Origin: Malus domestica
Lineage: Eukaryota > Streptophyta > Magnoliopsida > Rosales > Rosaceae
Assembly (NCBI RefSeq): GCF_042453785.1
Contig: NC_091675.1
Span: 4,538,501 to 4,602,500 of the forward strand
Length of the DNA: 64,000 bases
Direction: 5' to 3'
This document shows, in pieces, positions 1-11,502 of this stretch. Under the pieces are notes generated by a model, which saw only the letters and a list, made by a program, of their open reading frames with translations, did no database searches and was not told where the DNA came from. The position numbers and the translations under genes were made by a program. Position 1 is the first letter of the stretch. Each line of letters starts with the position of its first letter.

Positions 1-2531
1 GGATCGACGAAACACCTACCAATCAACACCTTACGGAGATCGAATCAGAGGATAAATTTGAGAGAGATTGTAACCCAAAATCATCAAATACAAATATTTG
101 TTTGTGCACGTTTGTTCTTGTCTCTTTCGTTTCAGGAATTTTCCGTGTTCACAACACTACTCATAAATGTATTTTTCTTTATAATTATAGAAAGTTTGGA
201 GTGCAAAATAAAATTTTTGGAATGCCAATAACAATTATTTTCATAAAAAGAGACTTCATCCCAGTGAAAGATCCAAGAAGACAAAAGCCGAAGAGGACGT
301 CCTCGCAACCTACCATGCCCAATGCCTAAAACCCAATTCTCTTTTTGGCATAGTAGCTATGCTTGAAGAGAATATCAAAGATGCATTGAATAATTTTATG
401 CGTAGCGATTGGGATGAGATGTTGGTTCATATGTGTGAAAAACTTATTCAGTATGTGTGTGTGTAGTTTTGTAAATTGAGAGTACGGATATTTGTGAATT
501 TAGCACATATCTCTTGTAACCAAAAAATATTTTTAGAGACTTTATTCGTTCAACAAAGATTTGTTACATGATTGATAGGCGCTTGCCGCATGATATTTGA
601 TTGACAAAACAATTTATAACTAGGGGCATTCCCATTCTCCTCTATGCTTGAAAATGTTATAAAAACAAATTAAGCATATTTTAGTATAAATTAGTAATGA
701 AAATCTCGATATATATAATAGATAGGAATATAAGGATAATGCTGATATGTTAAAGAATGGAGGAAGATAATGATGAGCGTCGAGTGCGTTTCATCATTTC
801 CATTACTAGCTAGCTAGCTACCTAAAGCTAGTTATTTGATAGAAAGAGATCGATCAAAGTCTCAAAGACATTTTTTAAAAGGAAATACTAGTGAGATTAA
901 AAATTTTAAATTAAATTTACAAATAAAATGATATGGTTGTTGATGATTGGATTATTATGTAAACGTTGATTAACTTGTTTATTTCTTATCGTTGATACAT
1001 CATTTGATTTACAAATTTGAGTTAAAATTTTGATTTCTCTATCATAGGAAGATTTGTTTTGTTATAAACCAAACCCTAAAAAAGTTAACTTTCGTGGTGT
1101 GTGTTGGGTACGTATGTGCATGCGCGCGCATGCTAGAGAGAGATCTAGAGAGAGAGAGAATCTTTCCTTGATATCCAAACAAATGCGTGGCAGAATTGCT
1201 TTGCAATAGAGTTGCTGCAGCAATTAGAAGATTTCTTACCGGCTGTGACTTGAACAAATAATAACTAGGTTAGCTAGGAGGTAATTCAATATTACCAGGA
1301 AAACAAGCCCCAGTGCTCCAAAATCAATGTATTCACTTTCTAGGCTAGAAATTGATGTATGTGTGCATGAATAATAGGTGTCATTAGACAGTCTTGCATA
1401 GTTTAAAGAGAGATTTTTTATGTCATCGGCTATACATAATCACGTTTATATTTCTCAATACAATTATGTGCATGTCTCTTTCATCACGTCGTTATTAAAT
1501 AGTTTAGTCGACTCCAATAAAATATTTTTGAATGTCATCGATTGTATACAATTATGCGCCGATCTCTCTCAATACTTAATCACTTTAATAAACAAGAGAA
1601 ACATGTGTAATTGTATAATTAAACAAGTAATTAAATACATTTGTTCTCATCATGACAATTCACTTCTCTTCCTCCATGAAGGCTTAATTTTGAATACTCT
1701 AGCCTGAAAGTTTCATTTCAGACAGTTTTTAGATTTAAGTCCATTCTTTACACTGCAATGTGCCAATGTTGTTTGTTAAGCGATGTGCCAATGTTGTTGG
1801 TTTTATGATAGGTGTCACTAGACAGTCTTGCATGGTTTAAAGAGAATATCAAAGACGCATTGAATAATTTTATCACAAATGTATTTTTCTTTATAATTAT
1901 AGAAAGTTCGGAGTGCAAAATAAAAATTTTGGAATGTCAATAACAATTTTTTTCATAAAAAGAGACTTCATCCCAGTGAAAGATCCAAGAAGACAAAGCC
2001 AAAGAAGACGTCCTCGCAACCTACCTTGCCCAATGCCTAAAACCCAATTCTCTTTTTGGCATAGTAGCTATGCTCGAAGAGAATATCAAAGACGCATTGG
2101 ATAATTTTATGTGTAGCGATTGGGATGAGATGTTGGTTCATATGTGTGAAAAACTTATTCAGTATGTGTGTGTATGTGTGAAGGGTAGTTTTGTAAATTG
2201 AAAGCATGGATATTTGTGAATTTAGCACATCTCTTGTAACCAAAAAAATATTTTTAGAGACTTTATTCGTTCAACGAAGATTTGTTACATGGTTGATAGG
2301 CACTTGCCGCATGATATTTGATTAACAAAATAATTTATAACTAGGAGCATTCTCATTCTCCACTATGCTTGAAAATGTTTAAAAAACAAATTAACCATAT
2401 TTTAGTGTAAATTAGTAATGAAAATCTCGATATATATAATAGATAGGAATATAAGAGCAAGTTCACCCCTAAGAACTTTGTGCCAGCACCCAACCCATTT
2501 ATCAACTTCAGTGAACAGTGATAGACTCTAA

Positions 2532-2922
2532 GACCATCTCCAAACCTGGGCTAAAAGCCAAATTACCTCCCAAATTATCCCCCCAAACACTCTCCAACCC
2601 ATGTTAAAATTTTAGGCTAAATGCCAAATGTTATTTTTGGGCCAAATACCCCCCAGCTTTCCCCCCGGGCTAAATACCAAATGTTTATCGGAATTTAAAT
2701 TTTTTTATATTAAAATGTTCATAAAATTAATTTACAATAATCTACATATTTATTTAAAAAAAAAATTGATTTAAGAAAAAAATTAGCCTAAGTTCATTCT
2801 TTAATAATTCTGGGCTAAAATTTTAGGGCAGAAGGGTTGGAGTAAAAAAGATGTTTCTGGGCTAAAAGCCAAATTTTTCGGGCTAAAAAATTTGGCTTTT
2901 AGCCCAAGGGTTGGAGATGGTC
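2532..2922. mobile_element. Nested Tourist-like MITE, 391 bp
   Basis: Near-perfect terminal inverted repeats of about 35 bp start GACCATCTCCAAACC on the left; the right end reads in reverse complement GACCATCTCCAACCC and continues through GGGCTAAAAGCCAAATT. TAA lies directly outside both ends (2529-2531, 2923-2925). The interior is AT-rich with no reading frame. This GACCATCTCC/GGGCTAAA type is, as I recall, abundant in rosaceous genomes. It sits wholly inside the 2455-3594 element and is therefore the younger of the two. Confidence 0.88.
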
Positions 2923-3092
2923 TAATGAATAGTAATAGACCAATGCATCCCCACCCCTAAAACTAAATAGCCTAGTCAATTTTATTAAAATATTATTAAT
3001 TTTTATTATAAAATAATAATTGGTTTTTTACTTTCTGACTTCTTCCTTCTGGAAATGGACCTCCTCCTCACCACACCAACGCTCCCCCAAAA

Positions 3093-3345
3093 ATGGACCT
3101 CCTCCTCCTGGAAAAGAAACTTCTGGGTCTCTCCGTGGCAAGAAATTCAAGCTCCCGCCTGGTCTCATACCCGTACCCGTTTTTGGAAACTGGCTCCAGG
3201 TCGGCGACGACCTCAACCACCGTAATCCCACCGACCTCGCCAGGAAATTCGGCGACTGCTTCCTCCTCCGCATAGGGCAACACAACCTCGTGGTCGTCTC
3301 CTCGCTGGAGCTCGTAAGGGGAAAGGGGACATGGTGTTGAATACA
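3093..3345 (+). pseudogene. Captured 5' fragment of a cinnamate 4-hydroxylase (CYP73A) gene
   Basis: Starting at the ATG at 3093 the DNA encodes MDLLLLEKKLLGL, the typical start of CYP73A. The reading then shifts frame at about 3131-3135, with most of the membrane anchor missing, and continues LRGKKFKLPPG, IPVPVFGNWLQVGDDLNHRN and FLLRIGQHNLVVVSS, the proline-rich hinge and first beta region of cinnamate 4-hydroxylase. After about 3315 a GKG-DMV reading suggests a jump to the later GKGQDMVF region. No heme-binding Cys or oxygen-binding helix is present, so it cannot encode an enzyme. GC content is higher than in the surroundings. It lies inside the transposon at 2455-3594 and is best read as a transduplicated gene piece. 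Family assignment is strong; donor gene unknown. Confidence 0.85.
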
Positions 3346-4657
3346 TGGATTTATTAGGGGAAGGGGGTTGATGGGGTTCCAGGCGTCAGATCGGGTTCCG
3401 GATGAGAAAGACAGTAGCCATGACGTCAACATGGCGTCAAATGAGCCGTCTCCTTTCTCTGTCGATTTTAGGCTGGCCTGTGGACTGGCTTGGGTTGGGT
3501 GCCAGTCTATTCCACGGGTTGAAGTGAATTGGCTGAGTCCCAGCTTGTTTTTTCCACTGGGTGCCAGGCTATTCCACCTCCGGTGGAACTGCTCTAAAGA
3601 GAAGGCTGCTAGTATGTTAAAGAATGGAGGAAGATAATGATGAGCGTCGAGTGCGTTTCATCATTTCCATTACTAGCTAGCTAGCTACCTAAAGCTAGTT
3701 ATTTGATAGAAAGAGATCTATCAAAGTCTCAAAGACATTTTTTAAAAGGAAATACTAGTGAGATTAAATTTTTTAAATTAAATTTACAAATTAAATGATA
3801 TGGTTATTGATAATTGGATTATTATGTAAACGTTGATTAATTTGTTTATTTCTTATTATTGACACATCATTTGATTTACAAATTTGAGTTAATTTTTTTA
3901 TTTATCTATCATAGGAAGATTTGTTTTGTTATAAACCAAACCCTAAAAAAGTTAACTTTCGTGGTGTGTGTTGGGTACGTATGTGCAAACGCCCGCATGC
4001 TAGAGAGAGAATCTTTCCTTGATATCCAAACAAATGCGTGGCAGAATTGCTTTGCAATAGAGTTGCTGCAGCAATTAGAAGATTTCTTACCGGCTGTGAC
4101 TTGAACAAATAATAACTAGGTTAGCTAGGTTACTGAAGTGTCTCGGAGGTACTTCAATATTACCAGGAAAACAAGCCCCAGTACTCCAAAATCAATGTAT
4201 TCACTTTCTAGGCTAGAAATTGATGTATGTGTGCATGAATAATAGGTGTCACTGGACAGTCTTGCATAGTTTAAAGAGAGATTTTTTATGTCATCGGTTA
4301 TACACAATCACGTTTATAGTTCTCAATACAATCATGTGCATGTCTCTTTAATCACGTCGTTATTGAATAGTTTAGTCGACTCCAATGAAATATTTTTGAA
4401 TATCATCGATTGTATACAATTACGCGCCAATCTCTCTCAATACTTGATCACTTTAATAAACAAGAGAAACATGTGTAATTGTATAATTAAACAAGTAATT
4501 AAATACATTTGTTCTCATCATGACAATTCACTTCTCTTCCTCCATGAAGGCTTAATTTTGAATACTCTAGCCTGAAAGTTTCATTTCATACAATTTTTAG
4601 AATTTAAGTCCATTCTTTACACTGCAATGTGCCAATGTTGTTTGTTAAGCGATGTGA

Positions 4658-5632
4658 CCAATACTTTCCTAACCAATCATTCCCAAAGTACATAAAAATC
4701 TTGGTTTTATGGTCTCAACTCAGCATGAGGATGTGACCAAATATAGATGTGATGCTGAAATATCCCCACTCTTTTGATTGATCAGACATCAGAACGACAA
4801 ATCTGTCACGAACACTTTGGTGACAATTTCAACACATATAATGCCTCCTTTTGGAAGATTCTTGTTTGTAATTTTGTTTTTTTCCGGAGATCCAGAAAGA
4901 TCATCAGAATTTTGACATACTTTCTGCAATCTGCATATCCAAATTTAGAGTGGTGGAGGGGACTGCCTTGTGTTTTGTTCCTATAGCTAAGTCCCTAGTT
5001 TGGGAAGAATCCACCGACACTGTAGTTTGAACGTGAGCATAACGCATTATCACCTTAATCCAAGGGTTATTCAGTTATTGACATCGTGAGTTCTGACGTT
5101 TGACTCACCTAGTTGATTTTACCTATAATTCAAACAGGAATTTAAATAACAAAACATAGAAGGAAACCATACTGGTTCCAAAATATTCATAAACTTGTAT
5201 AATCAGAAAATCATAAAAATCACAAACCTAATACAAATGAACAGGAAATAAAATCCTAATATATATTGTAACTTCTATAAAATTATAACCAGAATAAGAA
5301 ACCAAATCCAAAGTCTTGCCAAACATCACGATAAAAAAAATAAACGATTTTATCACAACAAAACAAAAAAAAAATATTCACTTTCAAAGTAAAAAAATAC
5401 AATTCAAATCACCTACAAAATTTTCATAAATTGTTTTCTTTTTCAGTTACAACAGTTTAGGGTAACAAATTTTGAGGTGAAATTGGGGAGAGAATTGGAT
5501 AGATTTTTAAATTTAGGTAGAGCCAATTGTCAGTTGGCACTATTGGCTCTGATCCAACCATGTAAACCTGTCAACGAGTCAGTATCCAATTGGTCCAATT
5601 GGACATGCAAAACGACCTAACAAAACCCCCAC
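4658..5632. other. Gene-free spacer and phytosulfokine gene promoter region
   Basis: The stretch is AT-rich with long A runs (5320-5400) and no coding signal on either strand. The last 150 bp before the gene hold CCAAT-like motifs (for example TCCAATTGG around 5585-5600) ahead of the TATA box. No repeat ends were recognised. Confidence 0.5.
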
Positions 5633-5638
5633 TATAAA
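5633..5638 (+). promoter_or_regulatory. TATA box of the phytosulfokine gene
   Basis: TATAAA in the context CCCACTATAAATCTCC lies 84 bp before the ATG at 5722, a usual plant spacing that would give a 5' leader of roughly 50 to 60 bases. It is the only clean TATA motif in the last few hundred bases before this gene. Confidence 0.6.
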
Positions 5639-5721
5639 TCTCCACTCAGGTCTCACTTCCTTTCACACATTGTATTCCCCCTTCTCCACAGAAACTCAAA
5701 ACAAAAAAGAAAGAAGAAAAA

Positions 5722-6204
5722 ATGGCTAAATATATTATCACCTTCTTCACCATAGTTCTGCTTCTCAGTTTTCAACTCACAGCCTTCGCTGCTCGTCCAG
5801 TCCCTGCTGCTTTCACCAACAACGCTCTCAAAACCCAACACCAAGTAAGTTGTTTTAATTGTTTTAATTTCCGGCGTCCTCTAATAACCATTTCATTTTG
5901 TTTTTGTTTCACCTTTTCGAAAAGATTGTGGTTTTCTAAAAACTAAAAAACGAAATGGTAATCAAACGCATTCTAAATTTACTAAATCTAGTATTCTTTC
6001 ATTAAGTTTTGTATCTTAAAATTGTTTTGTTTTGTTTATGTTGTAATTTGTTGAATAAAAATATGTGAACAGGACATAGACGCGGAGATCGTTGCAGCGG
6101 AGGGAGGCGGGAGCTGCGAAGGAGTAGCGGAGGAGGAGTGCCTGATGAGGAGGACATTGGCGGCTCATGTGGATTACATATATACACAGAAGCACAAGCC
6201 TTGA
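5722..6204 (+). CDS. PSK: Phytosulfokine precursor, two exons
   Basis: Exons 5722-5844 and 6073-6204 give 84 residues. The intron is phase 0, GTAAGT to ACAG. Residues 1-24 form a signal peptide (hydrophobic [10 protein letters not shown] core, then AFAA). The second exon carries the family hallmark: paired Cys ([15 protein letters not shown]), then [12 protein letters not shown] and stop. YIYTQ is the mature peptide; by family knowledge its two tyrosines are sulfated by the Golgi enzyme TPST and subtilases release it outside the cell, where the receptor kinase PSKR promotes growth and tempers immunity. Length and the aspartate before YIYTQ are typical. A TATA box lies upstream at 5633. The second exon contains the active peptide, so the gene looks functional. 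Which paralog it is cannot be told. Confidence 0.96.
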
Positions 6205-8826
6205 ACTCGTGCAACCAATTAAAATTATCTCTCTTTGTTTTGTCTTTTTAAAAAGCCATGCAATACTAAAGCATCCATATGTTATACTAAATAATATCAT
6301 AAAAGCTTATTTGGTAAACTCAATCTTTGTTTTCGAAAGACAATGGATTTAATTAGGATAATTTAGTTTGTCTTTATAATATTTCTTGTCTAGGGTTTGA
6401 CTTTATGTCCCCTTTGTACTTTTAAATTTTTCTAATTAAATTTGGATGACACATCTGCTGGGCATATGAGAGTTAAGATTTTTACAGATCGCTATGAAAG
6501 CATAACTCATTATATATGATAGTTTGATAACTTGTTCTATGTGTAATTTGGCTCACTTAATACTCTACCGCCCACTCTATTGTCAATAATAGTAACAAAA
6601 ATAAACAAATTATGTGTTTGGCAACAAGAAATTTGTTGCCATTTTGCTAATAAAAGTAAAAACCCACGACAAGTCATGAGCTTCTGGTATGAACAGTGGA
6701 CTTTGGTGCAGGATTTCTTAGTTATCCATGGTTTGCGTTGATGTAATATGTTATCAGAGTTGTTTTTGGCATTCTAAAAAAAACGTTCCGTAACATTTTC
6801 TAATAAAATACTTTATAGAAAAAAAAATATAAGTGCAGCACTAGTGTGCAAATATCCGTTCTCTATTTAATTTAACAAAATAAAATATTTGCTGTCCTCA
6901 TCTGTAAAGGATGCCGATGGAAAACTAAGGCAGCTTTGTGGAGATAAGTCAATATGATACTACTATAGGTAGCCGTTCACACTTCCGTTTTCTCATTTTG
7001 TGATCCTTTCATTGATTCTTTTTTATTTATTCAATCCAACAAAAAAAATGAAAAAAAGAGTAGTGTATAAATCATTTTCTTGTAGAACACTGCTCGCAAT
7101 TATGCACCATATATTTGGTCAACTATCGTCAATGAAAGCAACTGCTAACACCCGTATTCATAACCCATGATTAAATTGTGGTGATTAAAAGTTGGAAACA
7201 CAATATGAGCAGAGTGTCAAACACGTCGGCTGTGTTGAATAAAGAATTGATGTGTCATTATCCTGTAGAAGTCCAAAGCTAAAACGAGCTTTTGCTGCGA
7301 CTGCTTTTGGGAATTTCAGATTACGAAATGCAATTTTAACAACCCACCAGTTGACATCAGAATTCCATCTTTGTACGTGTGCATGCATCTTGTCTGACCT
7401 CACAAAGAGGTCCGTAATCGATCCGTAATCTTCTCGTCGGCATTTAGATCTCGAGAGATTTTTGAGTGTCACCAGTTGTATATATGTATATATGTATGTC
7501 TTTCTCTCTCTTATGACAGGACTAATTTGACAAATGAATGGAATAGCAAGCATCATTAGCACCAAACGTTTAGAATGGTGGGAGTGGCACTTTGATCCAC
7601 TTACCAAATGAAATATGAATTTTCAATTGGATGGCACAGTCCAATTGCGCTAAAAATACATTTATATGCCATTAAGGGCAAAGAATCATTACTGGTTTCA
7701 AACAACTCCACCCTTCCTCTTTCGGCAACAGATTGATGACTGCCTCATTTATCCATTTCCCATAACTCACTTTCGCCGGAGACACTAAATCAAGTCCCCG
7801 TCCTAAGAGGGCGTCATCGTGCATCCATTTTTTTCCCGGAAACGCTAATTTAGGTACAGCTATAGTACCAACTGAGTTCTTAAGTAAAAACATGTTGGAA
7901 ATAATCGCTAGAGCCTGCATGGTGATACCCAGGGCCACCAACTCTCTCAATTTCCAGATTTAAACAGATGAACAGCTAGCACAATGTAATGAATGTCCAC
8001 TGCAGTACAATTCTACGGGTAGTAACTAACAAAACGCGAGTGATAGTTACTACAGAAACATTCATTGCACACATAGGATAAATCAAATTCCCGCGGCCCC
8101 TGGATATCTTAAATTGCATCTCCAAACTTCTTATTACAACGTTGAATTGCAACTGCTAGCTAACCAGAATACAAAAGAACGAATTATCTCAGCTGACAAA
8201 AGAAGGCATCAGAAATGGTAACCTCCTTCGAACGTTGCCTCCGCTCTCGGAAAACAGTTCACAACTAACCAACATGAACCAAAGCAGTCAGAGAGAACCA
8301 GAATCTGCTGGTACAGGTTTTTATCACCATACCTTAATGAGACCAGAATCAGAATCGTGCAGCAAACTCTTCCAAATGCGGCAACGAGATCCGGGTGCCA
8401 CTAATCGCTACTTTTCTTCCATATTGAAATTATTCTGGTTTAAGTTTTTTCTACCTAAACAAATCAAGAACTAGGTAGATATCATGAATGTTTAAACAGT
8501 ACAATCATTATTGGTCTATTTCGATTTAACTTCAACAACCTAAAGCATGATTCCTCTAGATCGAAAGTAGGGATGTTCTAAACCACAAGATCCCACCAAA
8601 ATTCAGATATGTATAGTTGCATTCACTCAAGGATTATAAATTTAATAATTAAAGAACAAAAAAGGAATAAAAGTTCCTGAATTTAAAGCATGCGTCACAA
8701 TGAATCATGAACCCCCTTTTCCCCATTTGAATTAAGTAACAAAGTTATACACACATAGCCTTCCTCAAAAGGGAGCCGTATCCGACTGATAGGAGCTCCT
8801 TACAAGGGAGGGATAACCCCATCAAA
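6205..8826. other. Spacer between the phytosulfokine and PP2-A10-like genes
   Basis: 2.6 kb of AT-rich DNA. The first part is the 3' flank of the phytosulfokine gene and the last few hundred bases (about 8500-8826) are probably 3' untranslated DNA of the minus-strand gene at 8827-10095. A 92-codon minus-strand frame at 7672-7950 is listed separately. I recognised no transposon ends, RNA gene or other protein similarity here. Confidence 0.5.
7672..7950 (-). other. Unassigned open frame of 92 codons
   Basis: The frame reads MRELVALGITMQALAII.. and later FPGKKWMHDDALLGRG and LLPKEEGWSCLKPV, with a protein-like composition: a hydrophobic N-terminal stretch followed by a mixed, charged body. I do not recognise the family and see no clear promoter or splice partners. 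It may be a lineage-specific small gene, the remnant of a gene, or chance. Its interest is only that the composition differs from the AT-driven random frames around it. Confidence 0.2.
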
Positions 8827-10095
8827 TTAAGCAGCCAAGAGAACTCTTGAACCACCCAGGACGTATAAATGCAAAGCAAGACATACAGTAACTATAACCG
8901 AAGACTTCCCACTGAAGTATCTGATGACTTGCAATCCCCTGTCTGCAACCTCCCCATGAAGTGCACTAAGGCTTCTTTTCAAGCCATCTAATAGCGTCCA
9001 CAACATAAACTCAACGAGAGATCGCACCGTCTCAAACGTCACCCTCCCTGTCACATCCAGAACAAACTTCCTATTGCTCGGCACAGCCAATGTAGATGAA
9101 ACCTTCCTAACCCACCCACTACTATGAATAACATCCGACGAACTCCCCACCTTCCCCTGCTTTGGAGATACCTCTCGCTGAAAGCACTCATCCGCAGTTC
9201 CACTTGGACCTTCACTCTGATCAACAATTGGACATGCATGCGAATTCGAGCTTGAACTCGAACAGGAACTCGTCAAAACTTGGTGAGATGTCCTCACAAC
9301 TGTTTCCACAGCACCATTACAAACAGAAACTAGAACATCCCTCACTTCGTTCTGATGCTTGGGATTGGTCAACCCATCAAACATATCTTCATAAACGTTG
9401 ATATCTTTCGTTTTGTCAAGGTAAACCGCAACAGCAGTGCTTACAAAATCCTGAATGCAATTTGCTATGAGATCCTTACTTCTGTCACTGCAAATCACAT
9501 TAACCCATCTAGGCACATCCGATGAACTTGATTTCGACACACTTGAATTCTCACCCAATTGCTCATCGGAGTAAAATCCCAGAACCAAATTCTTAGCAAA
9601 GCTTCCAACCATAACCGAAACAAACCCGGTTCCAGCTGTAGAGAAAACCTGCTCCAAAACCCTATCTGAAAAGCTCGAATTCCCCATACTCTTCTCCGAT
9701 TCACTCTCTTTGTTCATCTCCAATCTACACCCTCGAATCATCCCAACCGTCATAGCCTCTGTAACCCTACTCAGTGACACGGAGAACTCTTGCGACCTAG
9801 CAATCTTCGAAATCTGCTTCAAACTTTGGGGCATTTCATCCGAATCGGATCGCAAAAACTCCTTCAAGTCCTTGGAAACAACCCCGATCGTCTCGGCCGA
9901 ATCGGAGACCGTCTCGGCCATAGAGATTAGGGCTCCAACGAGCTTCAGGCATCTCTTCCGCTTCCTGGCCACAGAGGGCAAATTGTAAACCCTATAAGCT
10001 CCATAGCCGGAGACCCCAAGAGCTGCGAGCATCAGAAGCCATCGCCTTCTTCTCCGAGAGAAATTCAACCCCTTCGCGACGAGCCCAAGTTCCAT
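8827..10095 (-). CDS. PHLOEM PROTEIN 2-LIKE A10-type protein
   Basis: Single exon, 422 residues, starting [19 protein letters not shown] short basic segment precedes a hydrophobic helix (about residues 19-38, [19 protein letters not shown]), so the protein is probably membrane-anchored near its N-terminus. It continues [18 protein letters not shown] and a long region with [17 protein letters not shown]. This is the pattern I recall for proteins annotated PP2-A10-like; they lack an obvious lectin fold in the part I can judge, so the phloem-lectin name should be treated as an inherited label. A second hydrophobic stretch lies at the C-terminus ([16 protein letters not shown]). A Ser-rich low-complexity run sits near residue 275. 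The function is not established. The start was chosen because the family start pattern begins there and no upstream in-frame extension fits. Confidence 0.82.
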   Translation of the reverse strand: MELGLVAKGLNFSRRRRRWLLMLAALGVSGYGAYRVYNLPSVARKRKRCLKLVGALISMAETVSDSAETIGVVSKDLKEFLRSDSDEMPQSLKQISKIARSQEFSVSLSRVTEAMTVGMIRGCRLEMNKESESEKSMGNSSFSDRVLEQVFSTAGTGFVSVMVGSFAKNLVLGFYSDEQLGENSSVSKSSSSDVPRWVNVICSDRSKDLIANCIQDFVSTAVAVYLDKTKDINVYEDMFDGLTNPKHQNEVRDVLVSVCNGAVETVVRTSHQVLTSSCSSSSSNSHACPIVDQSEGPSGTADECFQREVSPKQGKVGSSSDVIHSSGWVRKVSSTLAVPSNRKFVLDVTGRVTFETVRSLVEFMLWTLLDGLKRSLSALHGEVADRGLQVIRYFSGKSSVIVTVCLALHLYVLGGSRVLLAA

Positions 10096-10902
10096 TGGAG
10101 CTCGAATAACAAAGGGAAGCTGTAAAGCTTCGGCCTTTAAAATGCTATTGGGAAATGAACTGACAATTTAACGAATTGGTTACTGAAAATCGATTGCTTT
10201 GGGTCGATGAATTTCTAGGGTTCTGGAGTTGCAAATCCCAATGAATTGGAAGGACCAGATATTAATTGGGGGAATTAAATGAGGAGGGCGATGAGAATAC
10301 GAACCTTTGCGACTTTGAAATTGTCAATTGGTGGGAGGAGAGAGAGAGAGAGGAGACGGCGGGCGTTGCAGTGTCGGAGGGAGGGAAAGCGGGACGCCCC
10401 AGCCAGAAATATTTTATTGTATTAAATAAATGACGCATGCACTGATTGGATATAATACCCGCGTTATTTAAAATATCCCGTTTACCATATTTTTGGAACA
10501 CATTCTTTTTCTTTTTAATGCGAGATATTTTTTATGAGATTGTTAAAGTGAAGGAAATTTTCATGTGAAATTTTGATATATTCTGATGATCTAAATTTTT
10601 CATAATTTTGCGTATAACTTCTATTAAAATTGTTCTTGAATTCTAAATGATTATTCAAATTTGATCAACCCGAATTCCTTCAAACTCTCATGAGCGACAA
10701 AAAAAAAATATTACTAAATATGAGTACTAAAACAAATACTAAATTGTAAAGCTAACAACAGAACTATAAAAAAAATAATTGACTCGAACGGCTTATACAA
10801 AATAGAATGACATAACGGAGATGTAACAGTCTTGGCATTAGCAAATATCATTTGAACCGTCTGATCATGATTCACGGGCTGACATTGCCTTCTAAACCAT
10901 TT
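10096..10902. other. Divergent-side flank: 5' leader of the PP2-A10-like gene and 3' flank of the CYSTM gene
   Basis: Bases 10096-10400 are the probable 5' leader and promoter of the minus-strand gene at 8827-10095, including a purine (GA) tract at 10339-10352 that reads as CT-rich on the coding strand. Bases 10400-10900 are AT-rich and are mostly promoter for that gene and 3' flank of the small gene at 10903-11502. Nothing else is recognisable. Confidence 0.45.
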
Positions 10903-11502
10903 TCATGAGCAAAGCATCTCAATGCAGCAGCAACAACAAAGACCAGTCAAACTGCAACCATAAAAATAATGAACAAAATGTCACTCTCATAATTCTTAAA
11001 AGTTATGAATCCTTAGTTAACGAAGTTGTTCTATCCCACATTTCGTCACATGATTTGTTTGGTACATCTTGTCCTAATTTACATTTTTGAACATTAAAAA
11101 ACATTGTATAATGTGATATGGAAATGGAGATACAGAGCTAATTACCATGCTTCCAAACAACCAACATTGGATTTTGATTGTGGTGGCGGCGGTGGAGGCT
11201 GATACAGTACTTGAGGCGGCAGAGGAGGCTGAGGAGGCTGAGGATACCCCTGTGCCAGATACCCCGGTGGAGGATAATCACCATAACCTATATACAACCC
11301 ATATGATTCATCATCTCAATTTAAAAGAAAAAAATACACCCACGGCACAAACATAACAAATTAAATCATAAAACTCTTTTCATATATATAAATTCAACCA
11401 AGTATGGTTAAATCGAACTCACTACAAATATATACCTTGAGGAGGAGGAGGGGGAGCAACAACTTGGGCTGGCTGAGCCTTGGAATTATTATGGTAACTC
11501 AT
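10903..11502 (-). CDS. CYSTM (cysteine-rich transmembrane module) protein, three small exons
   Basis: On the minus strand, exons 11502-11436, 11287-11146 and 10951-10903 join in frame to 85 residues. Both introns have GT..AG ends (phases 1 and 2). The protein starts MSYHNNSKAQPAQVVAPPPP, continues with a Pro/Tyr/Gln-rich body (DYPPPGYLAQGYPQPPQPP) and ends GCLEACLTGLCCCCCIEMLC and a final Ser. That tail, with CLEACL followed by a run of five Cys, is the CYSTM signature: a short palmitoylation-prone membrane anchor at the C-terminus, linked in plants to stress responses at the plasma membrane. Family members are usually 60 to 110 residues. The last exon encodes only 15 full residues plus part of a Cys codon, so gene callers can miss it. 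Confidence is high because the frame is kept through both junctions and the signature completes exactly across the second one. Confidence 0.9.

Larger units (their letters stand above)
2455..3594. mobile_element. Tourist/PIF-Harbinger-like non-autonomous element carrying a gene fragment
   Basis: The ends are inverted (GAGCAAGTTCACC on the left; reverse complement of the right end GAGCAGTTCCACC) and are flanked by the trinucleotide TAA on both sides (2452-2454, 3595-3597), as expected for PIF/Harbinger-type insertion. The first copy of the surrounding duplication (around 738-747) lacks this DNA and so acts as an empty site. The 1140-bp body has no transposase frame. It contains a nested MITE (2532-2922) and a fragment of a cytochrome P450 gene (3093-3345). 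The last 150 bp repeat a short motif around CCAGTCTATTCCAC and CCAGGCTATTCCAC. It inserted after the duplication, or was lost from copy 1; the first is simpler. Confidence 0.8.
160..4657. repeat. Tandem duplication of a non-coding unit of about 1.7 kb; second copy interrupted
   Basis: Two blocks recur in the same order. Block A (about 168-740, starting at ATGTATTTTTCTTTATAATT) returns at about 1878-2454. Block B (about 745-1788, with TACTAGCTAGCTAGCTACCT) returns at about 3610-4657. The second A-B unit is split by the element at 2455-3594. Shared tracts match at well over 90% by eye, with small indels. The junction at 1790-1877 is a patchwork of short pieces found elsewhere in the unit (for example the GGTGTCA..AGACAGTCTTGCAT stretch). 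No convincing gene lies inside. A 95-codon open frame at 1420-1707 recurs at 4288-4575, but most base changes between the copies alter the amino acid, which fits neutral drift. The origin of the unit is unknown. Confidence 0.85.

Noticed and set aside
1420-1707. A 95-codon frame kept in both copies of the tandem duplication (again at 4288-4575).
   Set aside because: About 8 of 11 base changes between the copies alter the amino acid, as expected without protein selection; no family likeness and no promoter or splice context.
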